From Pigmentiphaga kullae (lineage in GTDB: Bacteria > Pseudomonadota > Gammaproteobacteria > Burkholderiales > Burkholderiaceae_B), in NCBI RefSeq assembly GCF_004216695.1, contig NZ_SGXC01000002.1, positions 1,674,001 to 1,738,000 of the forward strand: DNA of 64,000 bases, written 5' to 3'. Both the position numbers and the translations under genes were made by a program. The notes under the pieces are model-generated. The model was given only the letters and a program-made list of their open reading frames with translations. It ran no database searches and was not told the DNA's origin. This document shows, one piece after another, positions 26,711 to 34,750 of the stretch (the stretch's first letter is position 1; every line of letters begins with the position of its first letter).

Positions 26711-27988
26711 TCATGTTGCATTCAATTCTTCCAATCGTTTGGGCGCATAAGTTTCCCAGGCGTTGCAGCCCGGGCATTGCCAATGGAACCGCTTGGCCTT
26801 GAAACCGCACGCCTGGCAGGCGTAGCGGTCCAGGCGCTGGGTATGCTTGTGTATCAGGCTGCGCATCAGCACGGCATCGTCCGCGGGCGTCCACGGCGAG
26901 GCGGCATCGGCCTGCGGATTGTTCAGCGTCACCACGTTCGCGGCGGCCTGCTGCCCCGGCTCGACCTGCGCCGCCTTCTCGCCCGCCACCTGCGCTTCCA
27001 GCAGCCGGTCCAGTCCGAGCAGCGACGGATTGCGCTGCAAGGCGCCGCGCGCGAAGTTCCAGGCCTGCGCCAGGCCGCGCTGCCGGCGCAGCGCCTGGAA
27101 GATGGCGTCGAACAGATCCAGCGAGGGATGGCGCGCGTAGTGCGCCTCGAGCTTCTCCAGCCCCTCGTTGGCCGTCCCGCGCGCTTCGTGGTTGGCAAGG
27201 AACTGCTCGGCCACCAGCCCCGCATATTCGGGATGCGCGGACAGCACGGACTCCAGGTGCAGGCGCTGCGCCCGCAGGTCGCCTTCGCGCCTGGCCAGGT
27301 CGGCACGCATCATGGCGATGCGCACATGGGGGGCCGCGCCGCCGCCCTGCTGGGCCTGGACCGAGGCATGCGTGGCCGCGTCCAGCGCCGCATGGGCCGC
27401 ATCGGTGTTGCCGGCGGCCAGCGCGGCCGCCGCTTCCTCGCAATGGAAATGCACGGCCTGCGGCACCGGTTCGTCGATCAACCCTTGCAGGGCCTGAACG
27501 GCCTGGATGGCGTGCGGCCAATCGCGCTCGGTCTCGTGGATGCGGATCAGCGCGCGCAGCGCGTCGGGCGCGAATCGCGTTCCCTTCAACTGGTCGAAGG
27601 CCGCCTCGGCCCGGTCCAGCATGCCGGCGCGCAGATAGTCCTGGGCCAGCTCGTGCAGGGCCTGCTCACGCTGGTTGTCCGGCAGGTCGGCGCGCTGCAG
27701 CAGGTTCTGGTGCACCCGTATGGCGCGCTCGATCTCGCCGCGGCGCCGGAACAGGCTGCCCAGGGCGAAGTGCAGCTCGGTGGTCTCGGGGTCGAGCTTG
27801 GCCACTTCGATGAAGGCATCGATGGCGCGGTCGTGCTGCTCGTTCAGCAGGAAATTCAGTCCGCGAAAATAGGAATCGGGCACGCTGCGATGCTCGGACA
27901 GCATCTGCCGGATGTCCACGCGCGCGGCCACCCAGCCCAGCCCGAACAACAGGGGGACGGCGATCAGCCACCAGGGTTCGAAATCCAC
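26711..27988 (-). CDS. lapB: lipopolysaccharide assembly protein LapB (YciM)
   Basis: LapB is an inner-membrane TPR protein that controls LPS amount through FtsH-dependent turnover of LpxC. The 425-residue protein has an N-terminal membrane anchor (WWLIAVPLLFGLGWVAARV). Helical TPR repeats follow from about residue 40 (FRGLNFLLNEQHDRAIDAFIEVAKLDP and onward). The C-terminal rubredoxin-like zinc module is YACQACGFKAKRFHWQCPGC. It lies nine bases behind lapA and is followed by heptose synthesis genes, a lipopolysaccharide cluster. Confidence 0.95.
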   Translation of the reverse strand: MDFEPWWLIAVPLLFGLGWVAARVDIRQMLSEHRSVPDSYFRGLNFLLNEQHDRAIDAFIEVAKLDPETTELHFALGSLFRRRGEIERAIRVHQNLLQRADLPDNQREQALHELAQDYLRAGMLDRAEAAFDQLKGTRFAPDALRALIRIHETERDWPHAIQAVQALQGLIDEPVPQAVHFHCEEAAAALAAGNTDAAHAALDAATHASVQAQQGGGAAPHVRIAMMRADLARREGDLRAQRLHLESVLSAHPEYAGLVAEQFLANHEARGTANEGLEKLEAHYARHPSLDLFDAIFQALRRQRGLAQAWNFARGALQRNPSLLGLDRLLEAQVAGEKAAQVEPGQQAAANVVTLNNPQADAASPWTPADDAVLMRSLIHKHTQRLDRYACQACGFKAKRFHWQCPGCNAWETYAPKRLEELNAT

Positions 27989-27997
27989 AGCGGTCCC

Positions 27998-28321
27998 TTA
28001 CAACGGCGTCACGGGCAGGATGGCGTCGGGCGACGGCGGCGCATCCGCGGCCAAGCCGCCCTTGGCCACGGCCCGCGCCTGGTCCAGCTCGCGCCGCAGC
28101 GAGGCGATCTCGCGCCGGCGGCGCATCACGCCCGGCACGGTCAGCAACAGGCCGAATACCGCGCCCACCACGAAGCTGGCCAGCATGACGACGATCAGCG
28201 GCACTTCGCTGATCAGGTGATCGGCGAAGAAATAGACGTTCACCCGGTCGGTATTCTTGAGCGCGAACAGCAGGACCACGACGAATATGACCAGTCTCAG
28301 CGCCCAGACGAGATATCGCAT
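27998..28321 (-). CDS. lapA: LapA-like DUF1049 inner-membrane protein
   Basis: This 107-residue protein has two membrane helices: residues 4-21 (LVWALRLVIFVVVLLFAL) and about 42-62 (LIVVMLASFVVGAVFGLLL). The DUF1049 pattern KNTDRVNVYFFADHLISEVPL lies between them. A short coiled-coil-like tail follows (MRRRREIASLRRELDQARA). LapA acts with LapB in lipopolysaccharide assembly. In related genomes it lies close behind ihfB; here a 6.4-kb accessory segment separates the two. Confidence 0.92.
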   Translation of the reverse strand: MRYLVWALRLVIFVVVLLFALKNTDRVNVYFFADHLISEVPLIVVMLASFVVGAVFGLLLTVPGVMRRRREIASLRRELDQARAVAKGGLAADAPPSPDAILPVTPL

Positions 28322-28395
28322 GGTTATGCTCCAGGTGGAAAATGGGGTATCCCGCGATTGTAAATGACCCTACCTCCGCACGCTTCCGGCACGGG

Positions 28396-28419
28396 CCGGC
28401 CAATACTGCCCGGCCAATA
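28396..28419. promoter_or_regulatory. direct repeat CCGGCCAATA between divergent lapA and rhodanese genes
   Basis: CCGGCCAATA occurs at 28396-28405 and again at 28410-28419, a 14-bp period. It lies in the 197-bp gap where both the lapAB operon and the multi-rhodanese gene must begin transcription. No known binding protein matches it. Confidence 0.35.
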
Positions 28420-28518
28420 AACTCATAAATTCATGCAAGAAGAATCGTAGGCGCGCTCAACCTGCAAATATAGACTGGCCCGCTCGCATGAACCAGCGCC
28501 GCGCCCGCGGGCCCATCC

Positions 28519-30174
28519 ATGAACCACCCAGCAACGACAGAAACACGGCACGAGGCACGTGAAATCGGCCGCATCGATCCGCAGCGGCTGGCATCGCTGC
28601 TCCAGGACAGGAAAGAACTGGCCCTGGTCGACGTCCGGGAAACCGGCGCGTTCGCCCGGCGACACATTCTCTATGCGGTTTCCGTGCCGCTATGGCGCCT
28701 GGAACTGCTGATCCGGCGGAAAGTGCCGCGCAAGCAGACCCGCATCGTCGTCACGGATGACCACGGCCTGCTCGCGAAGGAAGCCGCCGGGCTGCTCGAC
28801 CGGCTCGGCTATTCGGACATCGCCATTCTCGAGGGCGGGATCGCCGCCTGGGAAGACGCGGGCCTCGAGGTATTCAGCGGCGAAAACGTCCCGAGCAAGG
28901 CATTCGGCGAAATCGTCGAAGTCGAAGCGAACACGCCGCACATCAGCGCCCGCCAGTTGCATGACCGCATCCAGGCCGGAGAAAACCTGGTCATCGTCGA
29001 CGGCCGCACGCCCGAAGAGTTTTTCAATTTCAGCATTCCCGGCGCCCACAACCTGCCGAACGCGGAACTGCCGTACCGCATCCGCGAACTGGCGCCCGAC
29101 CCCACGACACCGATCGTCGTCAATTGCGCGGGCCGCACCCGCAGCATCATCGGCGCGCAAACCCTCATCGACGCCGGCGTTCCCAATCCCGTCGTCTCGC
29201 TGCAGGACGGCACCATGGCGTGGCTGCTCGACGGCCATGCGCTGGCACATGGAAAACGCGGGATCCTGCCCGAACCGTCCCCGGAACATCTCCGGCAGGC
29301 GCAGGACCATGCCCAACGGCTGCGGGAACGGACCGGCGTTTCCTACATCGACGGCAGGACGCTCGAACAATGGCGCAACGCCCCGGACAGAAGCACTTTC
29401 CTGTTCGACATCCGCACCAGGGAAGAGTATCGCGCGGGCCATCTGGCGGGCTGGCGCTGGGCGCCGGGGGGGCAGCTGGTCCAGGCCACGGACGAGTACA
29501 TCGGCACACTGGGCGCACGCGTCGTGATCGCCGACTGGGACGGCGTGCGCGCGGCCACCGTCGCCGCCTGGCTGGTCCAGCTGGGCCGGTATGACGTCCA
29601 CCTGTACCTGCCGGAACATCCGGCACAGCTGGAAACGGGCGACGAACCGGCATACCTGCTCAGGGACCCCGGCACGGGCCCTTCGGCATGGATTTCCCTG
29701 GAGGAAGTGGCGCGGGCACAGGAACGGGGCGACATCGCCGTGGTCGATGTCGATTCCGCCCGGCACTATGCGAAAAAGCACATTCCATCGGCCTACTACA
29801 TCGTCGCCGAACGCATCGAGCACTTCGCGCCACGACTGCTTTCGGGCGGCAAGACCCTGGTCATCACCTCCTCCGACGGCATCCTTGCCGATCTCGTCGC
29901 GCGCAGGCTCCAGACCCGGGGCCTGGCGGCCAGGGCGTTGCTCGGCGGCAATCGCGCCTGGTTCGAAGCGGGCCTGCCCGCCGAAAGCGGCGCCGAGAAC
30001 AACCTGAGCGGCGAAGAATACGCATGGTTCAACGCCTATGACCACGCCGACATTTCCGTGCGCAACGAGAAATTCAAGGAATACCTCGATTGGGAGGTCG
30101 GACTGGTCGAGCAATTGAAACGCAAAGGCGCCGAGACCCCGTTTACCGTGCTCGGCGCACAAACCGTCCGATAA
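28519..30174 (+). CDS. four-domain rhodanese (sulfurtransferase) protein
   Basis: This 551-residue cytoplasmic protein is built from four tandem rhodanese domains at about 18-118, 140-240, 275-366 and 390-488. Each has a recognisable CH2A region (VDVRETGAF, VDGRTPEEFF, FDIRTREEYRAGHLAG, VDVDSARHYAKKHIPSA). Only domain 2 keeps the active-site cysteine, in VNCAGRTRS (Cys203). The matching positions read VTDDHGLLA, IADWDGVRA and ITSSDGILA in domains 1, 3 and 4. The active loop CAGRTRS is six-membered, as in persulfide-carrying sulfurtransferases. It starts the accessory segment between lapA and ihfB and lies 20 bp ahead of a complete TTT transporter, suggesting a shared substrate. No clear Shine-Dalgarno precedes the ATG. 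Confidence 0.92.
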   Translation: MNHPATTETRHEAREIGRIDPQRLASLLQDRKELALVDVRETGAFARRHILYAVSVPLWRLELLIRRKVPRKQTRIVVTDDHGLLAKEAAGLLDRLGYSDIAILEGGIAAWEDAGLEVFSGENVPSKAFGEIVEVEANTPHISARQLHDRIQAGENLVIVDGRTPEEFFNFSIPGAHNLPNAELPYRIRELAPDPTTPIVVNCAGRTRSIIGAQTLIDAGVPNPVVSLQDGTMAWLLDGHALAHGKRGILPEPSPEHLRQAQDHAQRLRERTGVSYIDGRTLEQWRNAPDRSTFLFDIRTREEYRAGHLAGWRWAPGGQLVQATDEYIGTLGARVVIADWDGVRAATVAAWLVQLGRYDVHLYLPEHPAQLETGDEPAYLLRDPGTGPSAWISLEEVARAQERGDIAVVDVDSARHYAKKHIPSAYYIVAERIEHFAPRLLSGGKTLVITSSDGILADLVARRLQTRGLAARALLGGNRAWFEAGLPAESGAENNLSGEEYAWFNAYDHADISVRNEKFKEYLDWEVGLVEQLKRKGAETPFTVLGAQTVR

Positions 30175-30194
30175 GCCCCTGATTGGAGTTTCCA

Positions 30195-31187
30195 ATGAAA
30201 CGCCGTGAATTTCTAGGCGCCGCCGGGATGGCGACCGCGTCGTCCCTGTTCGGCATCCCCTTGTCCGGCCATGCGCAATCCGCGGATGGATTCCCTGCGA
30301 AGAATCTGCGCATTCTCGTATCCGCATCGCCCGGCGGCAGTGCCGACAAACTCGCCCGGACGATCGGACAGAAGCTCGATGCGGTCTGGGGCACCCGCAC
30401 GCTCGTCGAGAACCAGCCGGGCGGCGGCGGGTCCATTGCCACCAACACCGTCGCAAAGGCGAGACCCGACGGCTATACGCTGCTGCTCGGCGGCGACGGG
30501 CTGTCCATCGATGCCATCCAGCAAACCAGGCCATTGCCGTACGACCCGCAAAAAGACCTGACCGGCGTCATCAAGGCCGTGGTCAACCCGCTACTCATCA
30601 TGGTCAGGCCGAATCTCGGCGTCAACAACATCCAGGAGTACCTGCAGTTCCTGAAGGCCAACGAAGGCAAGACGTCCCTGGCCCTTTCCGGCGCCAAGAA
30701 CAGCCACCAGCACCTGGCGGTCGAACTGCTGTCCCAATTGACCGGCGTGAAGATCAACGTGATTCCGTCCCTGGGTGGCGGCCCCGCCATGCTGGACGTG
30801 ATTGGCGGGCACATCGATGCGCAGATCATTACCCTGGCGGCCGCGACGGAAAACGTTCGCGCCGGGAAACTGAAAGGACTGGCGGTCACCACGCCGTTCC
30901 GCTCCAAGGCCTTGCCGGACATCCCCACGCTTCAGGAGGCCGGCATCAAGGGCTACGCCTTCCAAAGCTGGCAGGGCCTGGTTGCGCCCGCCGGCACACC
31001 GGCCCCCATCATCCAGAAAATCTACGGCGAAGTTGCCGGCATCCTGCAGAAACCGGAAAACAGGAACGCGCTGGAAGACCTGGGCTTCATCGTAACGGCA
31101 TCCAACCCGGCTGACGTCAACCAGACCATTGCGAATGACAGCAAGCTGTATGCCGAAGTCGCCCGCAAGGCAGGCCTGAAACTGTAG
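30195..31187 (+). CDS. tctC: Tat-targeted Bug-family (TctC) solute receptor
   Basis: This 330-residue periplasmic receptor has an N-terminus MKRREFLGAAGMATASSLFG with the twin-arginine motif (RREFLG), so export is probably by Tat in folded form. Receptor signatures follow: LRILVSASPGGSADKLARTIGQ, KARPDGYTLLLGGDGLS, VNPLLIMVRPNLG and VIPSLGGGPAMLDVIGGHIDAQ. The ATG at 30195 has GGAG seven bases ahead. Unlike the other three Bug receptors in the window it is followed by its own TctB and TctA genes, and a rhodanese gene precedes it. Confidence 0.93.
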   Translation: MKRREFLGAAGMATASSLFGIPLSGHAQSADGFPAKNLRILVSASPGGSADKLARTIGQKLDAVWGTRTLVENQPGGGGSIATNTVAKARPDGYTLLLGGDGLSIDAIQQTRPLPYDPQKDLTGVIKAVVNPLLIMVRPNLGVNNIQEYLQFLKANEGKTSLALSGAKNSHQHLAVELLSQLTGVKINVIPSLGGGPAMLDVIGGHIDAQIITLAAATENVRAGKLKGLAVTTPFRSKALPDIPTLQEAGIKGYAFQSWQGLVAPAGTPAPIIQKIYGEVAGILQKPENRNALEDLGFIVTASNPADVNQTIANDSKLYAEVARKAGLKL

Positions 31188-31196
31188 GAAGCGAAC

Positions 31197-31673
31197 GTGG
31201 CGCCTTCATTCATAAGAAACCAGCCAGACTTCGTACTGGGCTTGCTGTACATCCTGGCCGGCGGCGGCTTCGCCGCCGCGGCCAGCCGATATGACATGGG
31301 CACGCTGGCCTACATGGGTCCGGGCTACTTCCCGTTCATGCTTGGCACTCTGCTGGCGGCCATCGGCGCCTGGATCGTTCTGCGCGCCATATTGGTCCGG
31401 GGCGTGCGGGTCAGGCTCGCGCCCTGGAACCTGCGCTCGCTGCTCTGGATGGTCGGATCGATCATCATGTTCGGTCTCGCGCTGCAGCCGCTGGGGCTGG
31501 TCGTCGCCTTGGTGCTGCTGGTCATACTGGCCAGCCTGGCCAGCCACGAATTCACCTGGAAGACCACGCTCGTCAATGCCACCGTCATGGTCGTGCTCAA
31601 TGTGGGCGGCTTCGTCTACGGGCTTTCCATTCCCTTCCCCGTGCTGCCCCAGATCGCCGCCTTCCCGCTCTAG
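31197..31673 (+). CDS. tctB: tripartite tricarboxylate transporter TctB family protein
   Basis: This small membrane subunit of 158 residues is poorly conserved in sequence, as usual for TctB. It has about four helices (FVLGLLYILAGGGFAAAAS; FPFMLGTLLAAIGAWIVLRAIL; SLLWMVGSIIMFGLAL with LGLVVALVLLVILASLA; ATVMVVLNVGGFVYGLSIPF). The start is GTG at 31197, with AGGAAG ahead. It lies nine bases behind the receptor gene and six before tctA, so the order is receptor-TctB-TctA. Confidence 0.9.
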   Translation: MAPSFIRNQPDFVLGLLYILAGGGFAAAASRYDMGTLAYMGPGYFPFMLGTLLAAIGAWIVLRAILVRGVRVRLAPWNLRSLLWMVGSIIMFGLALQPLGLVVALVLLVILASLASHEFTWKTTLVNATVMVVLNVGGFVYGLSIPFPVLPQIAAFPL

Positions 31674-31679
31674 AGTCCC

Positions 31680-33197
31680 ATGGATTTATTCGACAATCTG
31701 GCGCTGGGCTTCGCCACCGCCCTGACATGGCAAAACGCCGGCTACGCGCTGCTCGGCTGCCTGATCGGTACCTTCATCGGGCTGCTGCCGGGCCTGGGTC
31801 CGATCTCGACCGTCGCCATGCTGCTGCCCATCACCTACAGCCTGCCTCCCGCCGGCGCCCTGATCCTCCTGGCCAGCATCTACTACGGCGCCCAATACGG
31901 CGGATCGACGACAGCCATCCTGCTGAAGCTTCCAGGCGAATCCTCCTCGGCCGTCACCATGATCGACGGCCACGCCATGGCCAGGCAGGGACGCGCGGGC
32001 GTGGCGCTTGCCACCGCGGCCATCGGCTCGTTCATCGCGGGCAGCTTCGGGGTCCTTCTGCTCGCCACGGTGGCCGAGCCCCTGACCCAGGTCGCCTTCC
32101 TGTTCGGGCCCGCCGAGTATTTTTCGCTGATGGTGCTCGGCCTGGTCGGCTCCATAGCCCTTTCCTCGGACACCATCGACAAGTCGCTCGGCCTGATGGT
32201 GCTGGGCTTGCTGTTCAGCCTGGTCGGCACCGACGTCAACTCGGGCGAATACCGCTTCACCGGAAACATTTCCGATCTTTACGACGGCATCGAGCTGACC
32301 GCCCTTGCCATGGGCGTCTTCGGTGTGGCGGAAATCGCGTTCAACCTGGAGCAATACAACCGTGAACGCAACAGGAACGCGACGCTGGCCAAGGTCACGC
32401 AATTGATACCGGGGAAACAGGACATTCGCCGCATGATGCCCGCCATCGCGCGGGGCACGGCCATCGGCTCGCTGCTTGGCGCCCTGCCCGGCGCGGGCGT
32501 GACCATGGCCTCTTTCGCCGGCTATGCGCTGGAAAAGAAAGTATCCCGCTACAAGGACGAACTCGGACAGGGCGCCATCGAAGGCGTGGCCGGCCCCGAG
32601 TCCGCCAACAATGCCGCGGCGCAGACCAACTTCATTTCGCTGCTGACGCTGGGCATTCCCGGCAGCGCCATCATGGCCCTGCTGCTGGGCGCCATGATCA
32701 TCCAGGACATCCAGCCGGGCCCCCAGGTCATTTCCAATCACCCCGCGGTTTTCTGGGGCCTGATCGCCTCGATGTGGATCGGCAACCTGATGCTGGTGGT
32801 GCTGAATCTTCCCATGGTCGGCATCTGGGTCAAGATGCTGCGCGTACCGTACCGCATCCTGTTCCCCGTCATCCTGGTCTTCTGCTCGGTTGGCGCCTTC
32901 ACAGTGCGGGCATCGGTATTCGACATCTACCTGCTGGGCGCGTTCGGCATACTGGGCTACGTGCTGATCAAGCTGGAGGTATCGCCCGTGCCGCTGCTGA
33001 TGGGCATGGTGCTGGGGCCGATGCTGGAAAACAGCTTCAGGCGCGCGCTGATGGTGTCGCGGGGCGATCTGTCCATCATCTATTCACGCCCGCTTTCCCT
33101 CGGCCTGCTGATCGCCGCCGGGCTGCTGATCGTGATATCGGCCTACCCTTCCGTGGTCAGGAAACGCAAGACCGTGCTGGCGGAAGAATCCGCATAA
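31680..33197 (+). CDS. tctA: tripartite tricarboxylate transporter large permease TctA
   Basis: This 505-residue sodium-driven permease has about 11-12 helices. It carries the family signatures GLLPGLGPISTVAMLLPITY, YYGAQYGGSTTAILLKLPGESSS, GALPGAGVTMASFAGYALEKK and GVAGPESANNAAAQTNFISLLTLGIPGSAIMALLLGAM. It completes a dedicated tripartite carrier with the upstream Tat-exported receptor and TctB. Known members carry citrate, tartrate or aromatic acids; the substrate here is unknown. The rhodanese gene in the same apparent operon hints at a sulfur-containing acid, which is inference. Confidence 0.95.
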   Translation: MDLFDNLALGFATALTWQNAGYALLGCLIGTFIGLLPGLGPISTVAMLLPITYSLPPAGALILLASIYYGAQYGGSTTAILLKLPGESSSAVTMIDGHAMARQGRAGVALATAAIGSFIAGSFGVLLLATVAEPLTQVAFLFGPAEYFSLMVLGLVGSIALSSDTIDKSLGLMVLGLLFSLVGTDVNSGEYRFTGNISDLYDGIELTALAMGVFGVAEIAFNLEQYNRERNRNATLAKVTQLIPGKQDIRRMMPAIARGTAIGSLLGALPGAGVTMASFAGYALEKKVSRYKDELGQGAIEGVAGPESANNAAAQTNFISLLTLGIPGSAIMALLLGAMIIQDIQPGPQVISNHPAVFWGLIASMWIGNLMLVVLNLPMVGIWVKMLRVPYRILFPVILVFCSVGAFTVRASVFDIYLLGAFGILGYVLIKLEVSPVPLLMGMVLGPMLENSFRRALMVSRGDLSIIYSRPLSLGLLIAAGLLIVISAYPSVVRKRKTVLAEESA

Positions 33198-33267
33198 GTT
33201 TCGTTGCCTTCACCCTGTGCCATCAAGAGATGCTCCGTATTAAAGTCATCTTTCATTCCGCAAGTTA

Positions 33268-33287
33268 AATTAAAGCATGCTTTAATT
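33268..33287. promoter_or_regulatory. perfect 20-bp palindrome ahead of the fic gene
   Basis: AATTAAAGCATGCTTTAATT is a perfect palindrome of ten base pairs per arm with no loop, ending 29 bp before the Fic start codon. The surroundings are AT-rich compared with the window. The Fic protein carries a C-terminal winged helix, so autoregulation is a natural guess. Confidence 0.6.
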
Positions 33288-33316
33288 AGACGTAATGCAA
33301 TGAAAAGGAACTTTAG

Positions 33317-34465
33317 ATGACGCGCAGCACAGGTACTTACGCCATCTCCACAACGCTAGGTGAAGCTGTGCGGGCGTTCGTGCCTCATCCGCTGCCGCCC
33401 ACAGATCCTCTGCTGGCGCCGGCGTCGTTTGCCGACCTCAATCGGCAGGCGGAACTCGCGCTTGCCCGGCTGTCGGGCGTATCAGGGCTGGTTCCCTCGG
33501 TGGACTGGCTGCTCTATAGCGCCGTGCGCAAGGAAGCCTTGCTCACTTCGCAGATCGAAGGCACGCAGGCCACCCTGACCGACCTGTTTGACGAAGAAGC
33601 GGGCTTCAAGGTCGGTAACACCGACGACGTGGCCGAGGTGACCAATTATCTGCGCGCGTTTCGCTTGGTGCAGGAACAACTGCGTGACCCCAAAGGGCTG
33701 CCGATCAGCGCGCGCCTGCTGTGCGAAGCGCACCGGCTGTTACTGGATGGTGTGCGCGGTGCGGGCAAGCAGCCCGGCGAACTGCGACACTCGCAGAACT
33801 GGATTGGCGGCACGCGACCGGGCAATGCGGTGTTCGTGCCGCCGCCACCTGAGCGCGTGTCGGAACTGTTGTCGAATCTGGAGCGGTTCGTCCACGAAGC
33901 AACGGGAGAACTGCCGCCGCTGGTCAGGATCGCGCTGATCCACGCTCAGTTCGAGACGATCCATCCCTTCCTGGACGGCAACGGGCGCATCGGCCGCCTG
34001 TTGATCGCGGCGCTGCTGGAGCACTGGAACTTGCTGGCCGAGCCTTTGATGTACCTCAGCGGCTACCTGAAGCAGCATCAGGCCGAGTATTACCGCCGCC
34101 TGTCGGGCATTCGCACCGAGGGTGACTGGGAGTCATGGGTGTCGTTCTTTCTGGAGGGTGTGGCGGCCGCCGCAGCGCAGGCCGAGCAGAGCATCATCGC
34201 CGTCGCCAGCCTGATCGCCGCCGACCGCCGCAAGCTGCTGCAATCGCCCAAGGCCAGTCCGGCCAGCTACAGGTTGTTTGAGTTGCTGCCGATGATGCCG
34301 CGCTTCACCGTGGAGCGCGTGCGACAGCGGTTGGATACCACATTCCCGACCGCCAACGCAGCTGTGAAGGTGCTAGAAGCCTTGGGCGTCGTGGTGGAAG
34401 TGACCGGGCAGAAGAAGAACCGTAGCTACAGCTATGAGGGCTACGTTGAATTGCTCACGCGTTGA
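33317..34465 (+). CDS. class II Fic-domain AMP-transferase with C-terminal winged helix
   Basis: Fic enzymes transfer AMP from ATP to hydroxyl side chains of target proteins. The 382-residue protein has the complete active-site loop HPFLDGNGR (216-224). An N-terminal inhibitory helix with the TxxxEG motif (TSQIEG, 77-82) makes it class II, self-inhibited by the glutamate. The C-terminal region (about 320-366) resembles a winged helix. Layout and length resemble the Shewanella oneidensis Fic protein. AAGGAA lies six bases ahead of the ATG. No antitoxin gene (FicA/Phd) is adjacent, as expected for class II. Its codon use looks less GC-rich than neighbouring housekeeping genes, and an integrase remnant follows. 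Confidence 0.92.
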   Translation: MTRSTGTYAISTTLGEAVRAFVPHPLPPTDPLLAPASFADLNRQAELALARLSGVSGLVPSVDWLLYSAVRKEALLTSQIEGTQATLTDLFDEEAGFKVGNTDDVAEVTNYLRAFRLVQEQLRDPKGLPISARLLCEAHRLLLDGVRGAGKQPGELRHSQNWIGGTRPGNAVFVPPPPERVSELLSNLERFVHEATGELPPLVRIALIHAQFETIHPFLDGNGRIGRLLIAALLEHWNLLAEPLMYLSGYLKQHQAEYYRRLSGIRTEGDWESWVSFFLEGVAAAAAQAEQSIIAVASLIAADRRKLLQSPKASPASYRLFELLPMMPRFTVERVRQRLDTTFPTANAAVKVLEALGVVVEVTGQKKNRSYSYEGYVELLTR

Positions 34466-34524
34466 ACCTCTGAGCTTGCCCCTGTTCACCGGAATTCATA
34501 TCGGCGACTGCCACCGAGCACCGT

Positions 34525-34662
34525 TCATCTATCTTGATGATGGTCGGGCCAGACGACACGGAGCCTTTCCAGATCGCCCCACTGCCATTGGAGTGAGATG
34601 ACTTCAGAGCGCCGGCCCGCGAACTCGAATTGCAAGCGGATCGCCAGCGGGTTCGTGCGGTA
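34525..34662 (-). pseudogene. tyrosine integrase fragment
   Basis: The minus-strand reading YRTNPLAIRLQF...GRRSEVISLQW...VVWPD is the part of a phage/island tyrosine recombinase around the first catalytic arginine (GRRSEV). Only about 45 codons remain. After VVWPD the reading leaves the family pattern (usually DSKTG) and hits a stop. Upstream it runs into the ihfB terminator, so the N- and C-terminal domains and the catalytic tyrosine are missing. It is a dead remnant of the element that probably brought in neighbouring accessory genes. Confidence 0.7.
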
Positions 34663-34678
34663 CTGAAGTCTGTGTGAA

Positions 34679-34723
34679 ATGAAAAAACCCCGCCGACTCG
34701 AAAGCTGGCGGGGTCTTTTTTCG
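34679..34723 (-). terminator. rho-independent terminator of ihfB (bidirectional)
   Basis: CCCCGCC and GGCGGGG arms enclose a 12-base loop. An A-run (AAAAAA) on the left serves as the U-tract for the minus strand, and TCTTTTTT on the right serves the plus strand. It ends ihfB transcription and isolates the housekeeping operon from the accessory segment. Confidence 0.85.
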
Positions 34724-34750
34724 GGCTTGCCTGCGGCCTGCGCGGCCCGG

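Noticed and set aside
24584-28363. A 1259-codon open frame on the plus strand
   Set aside because: It lies antisense to hldD, rfaE1, lapB and lapA, all with strong family motifs; the composition (His, Arg, Gln, Gly-rich) is that of a GC-rich shadow frame.
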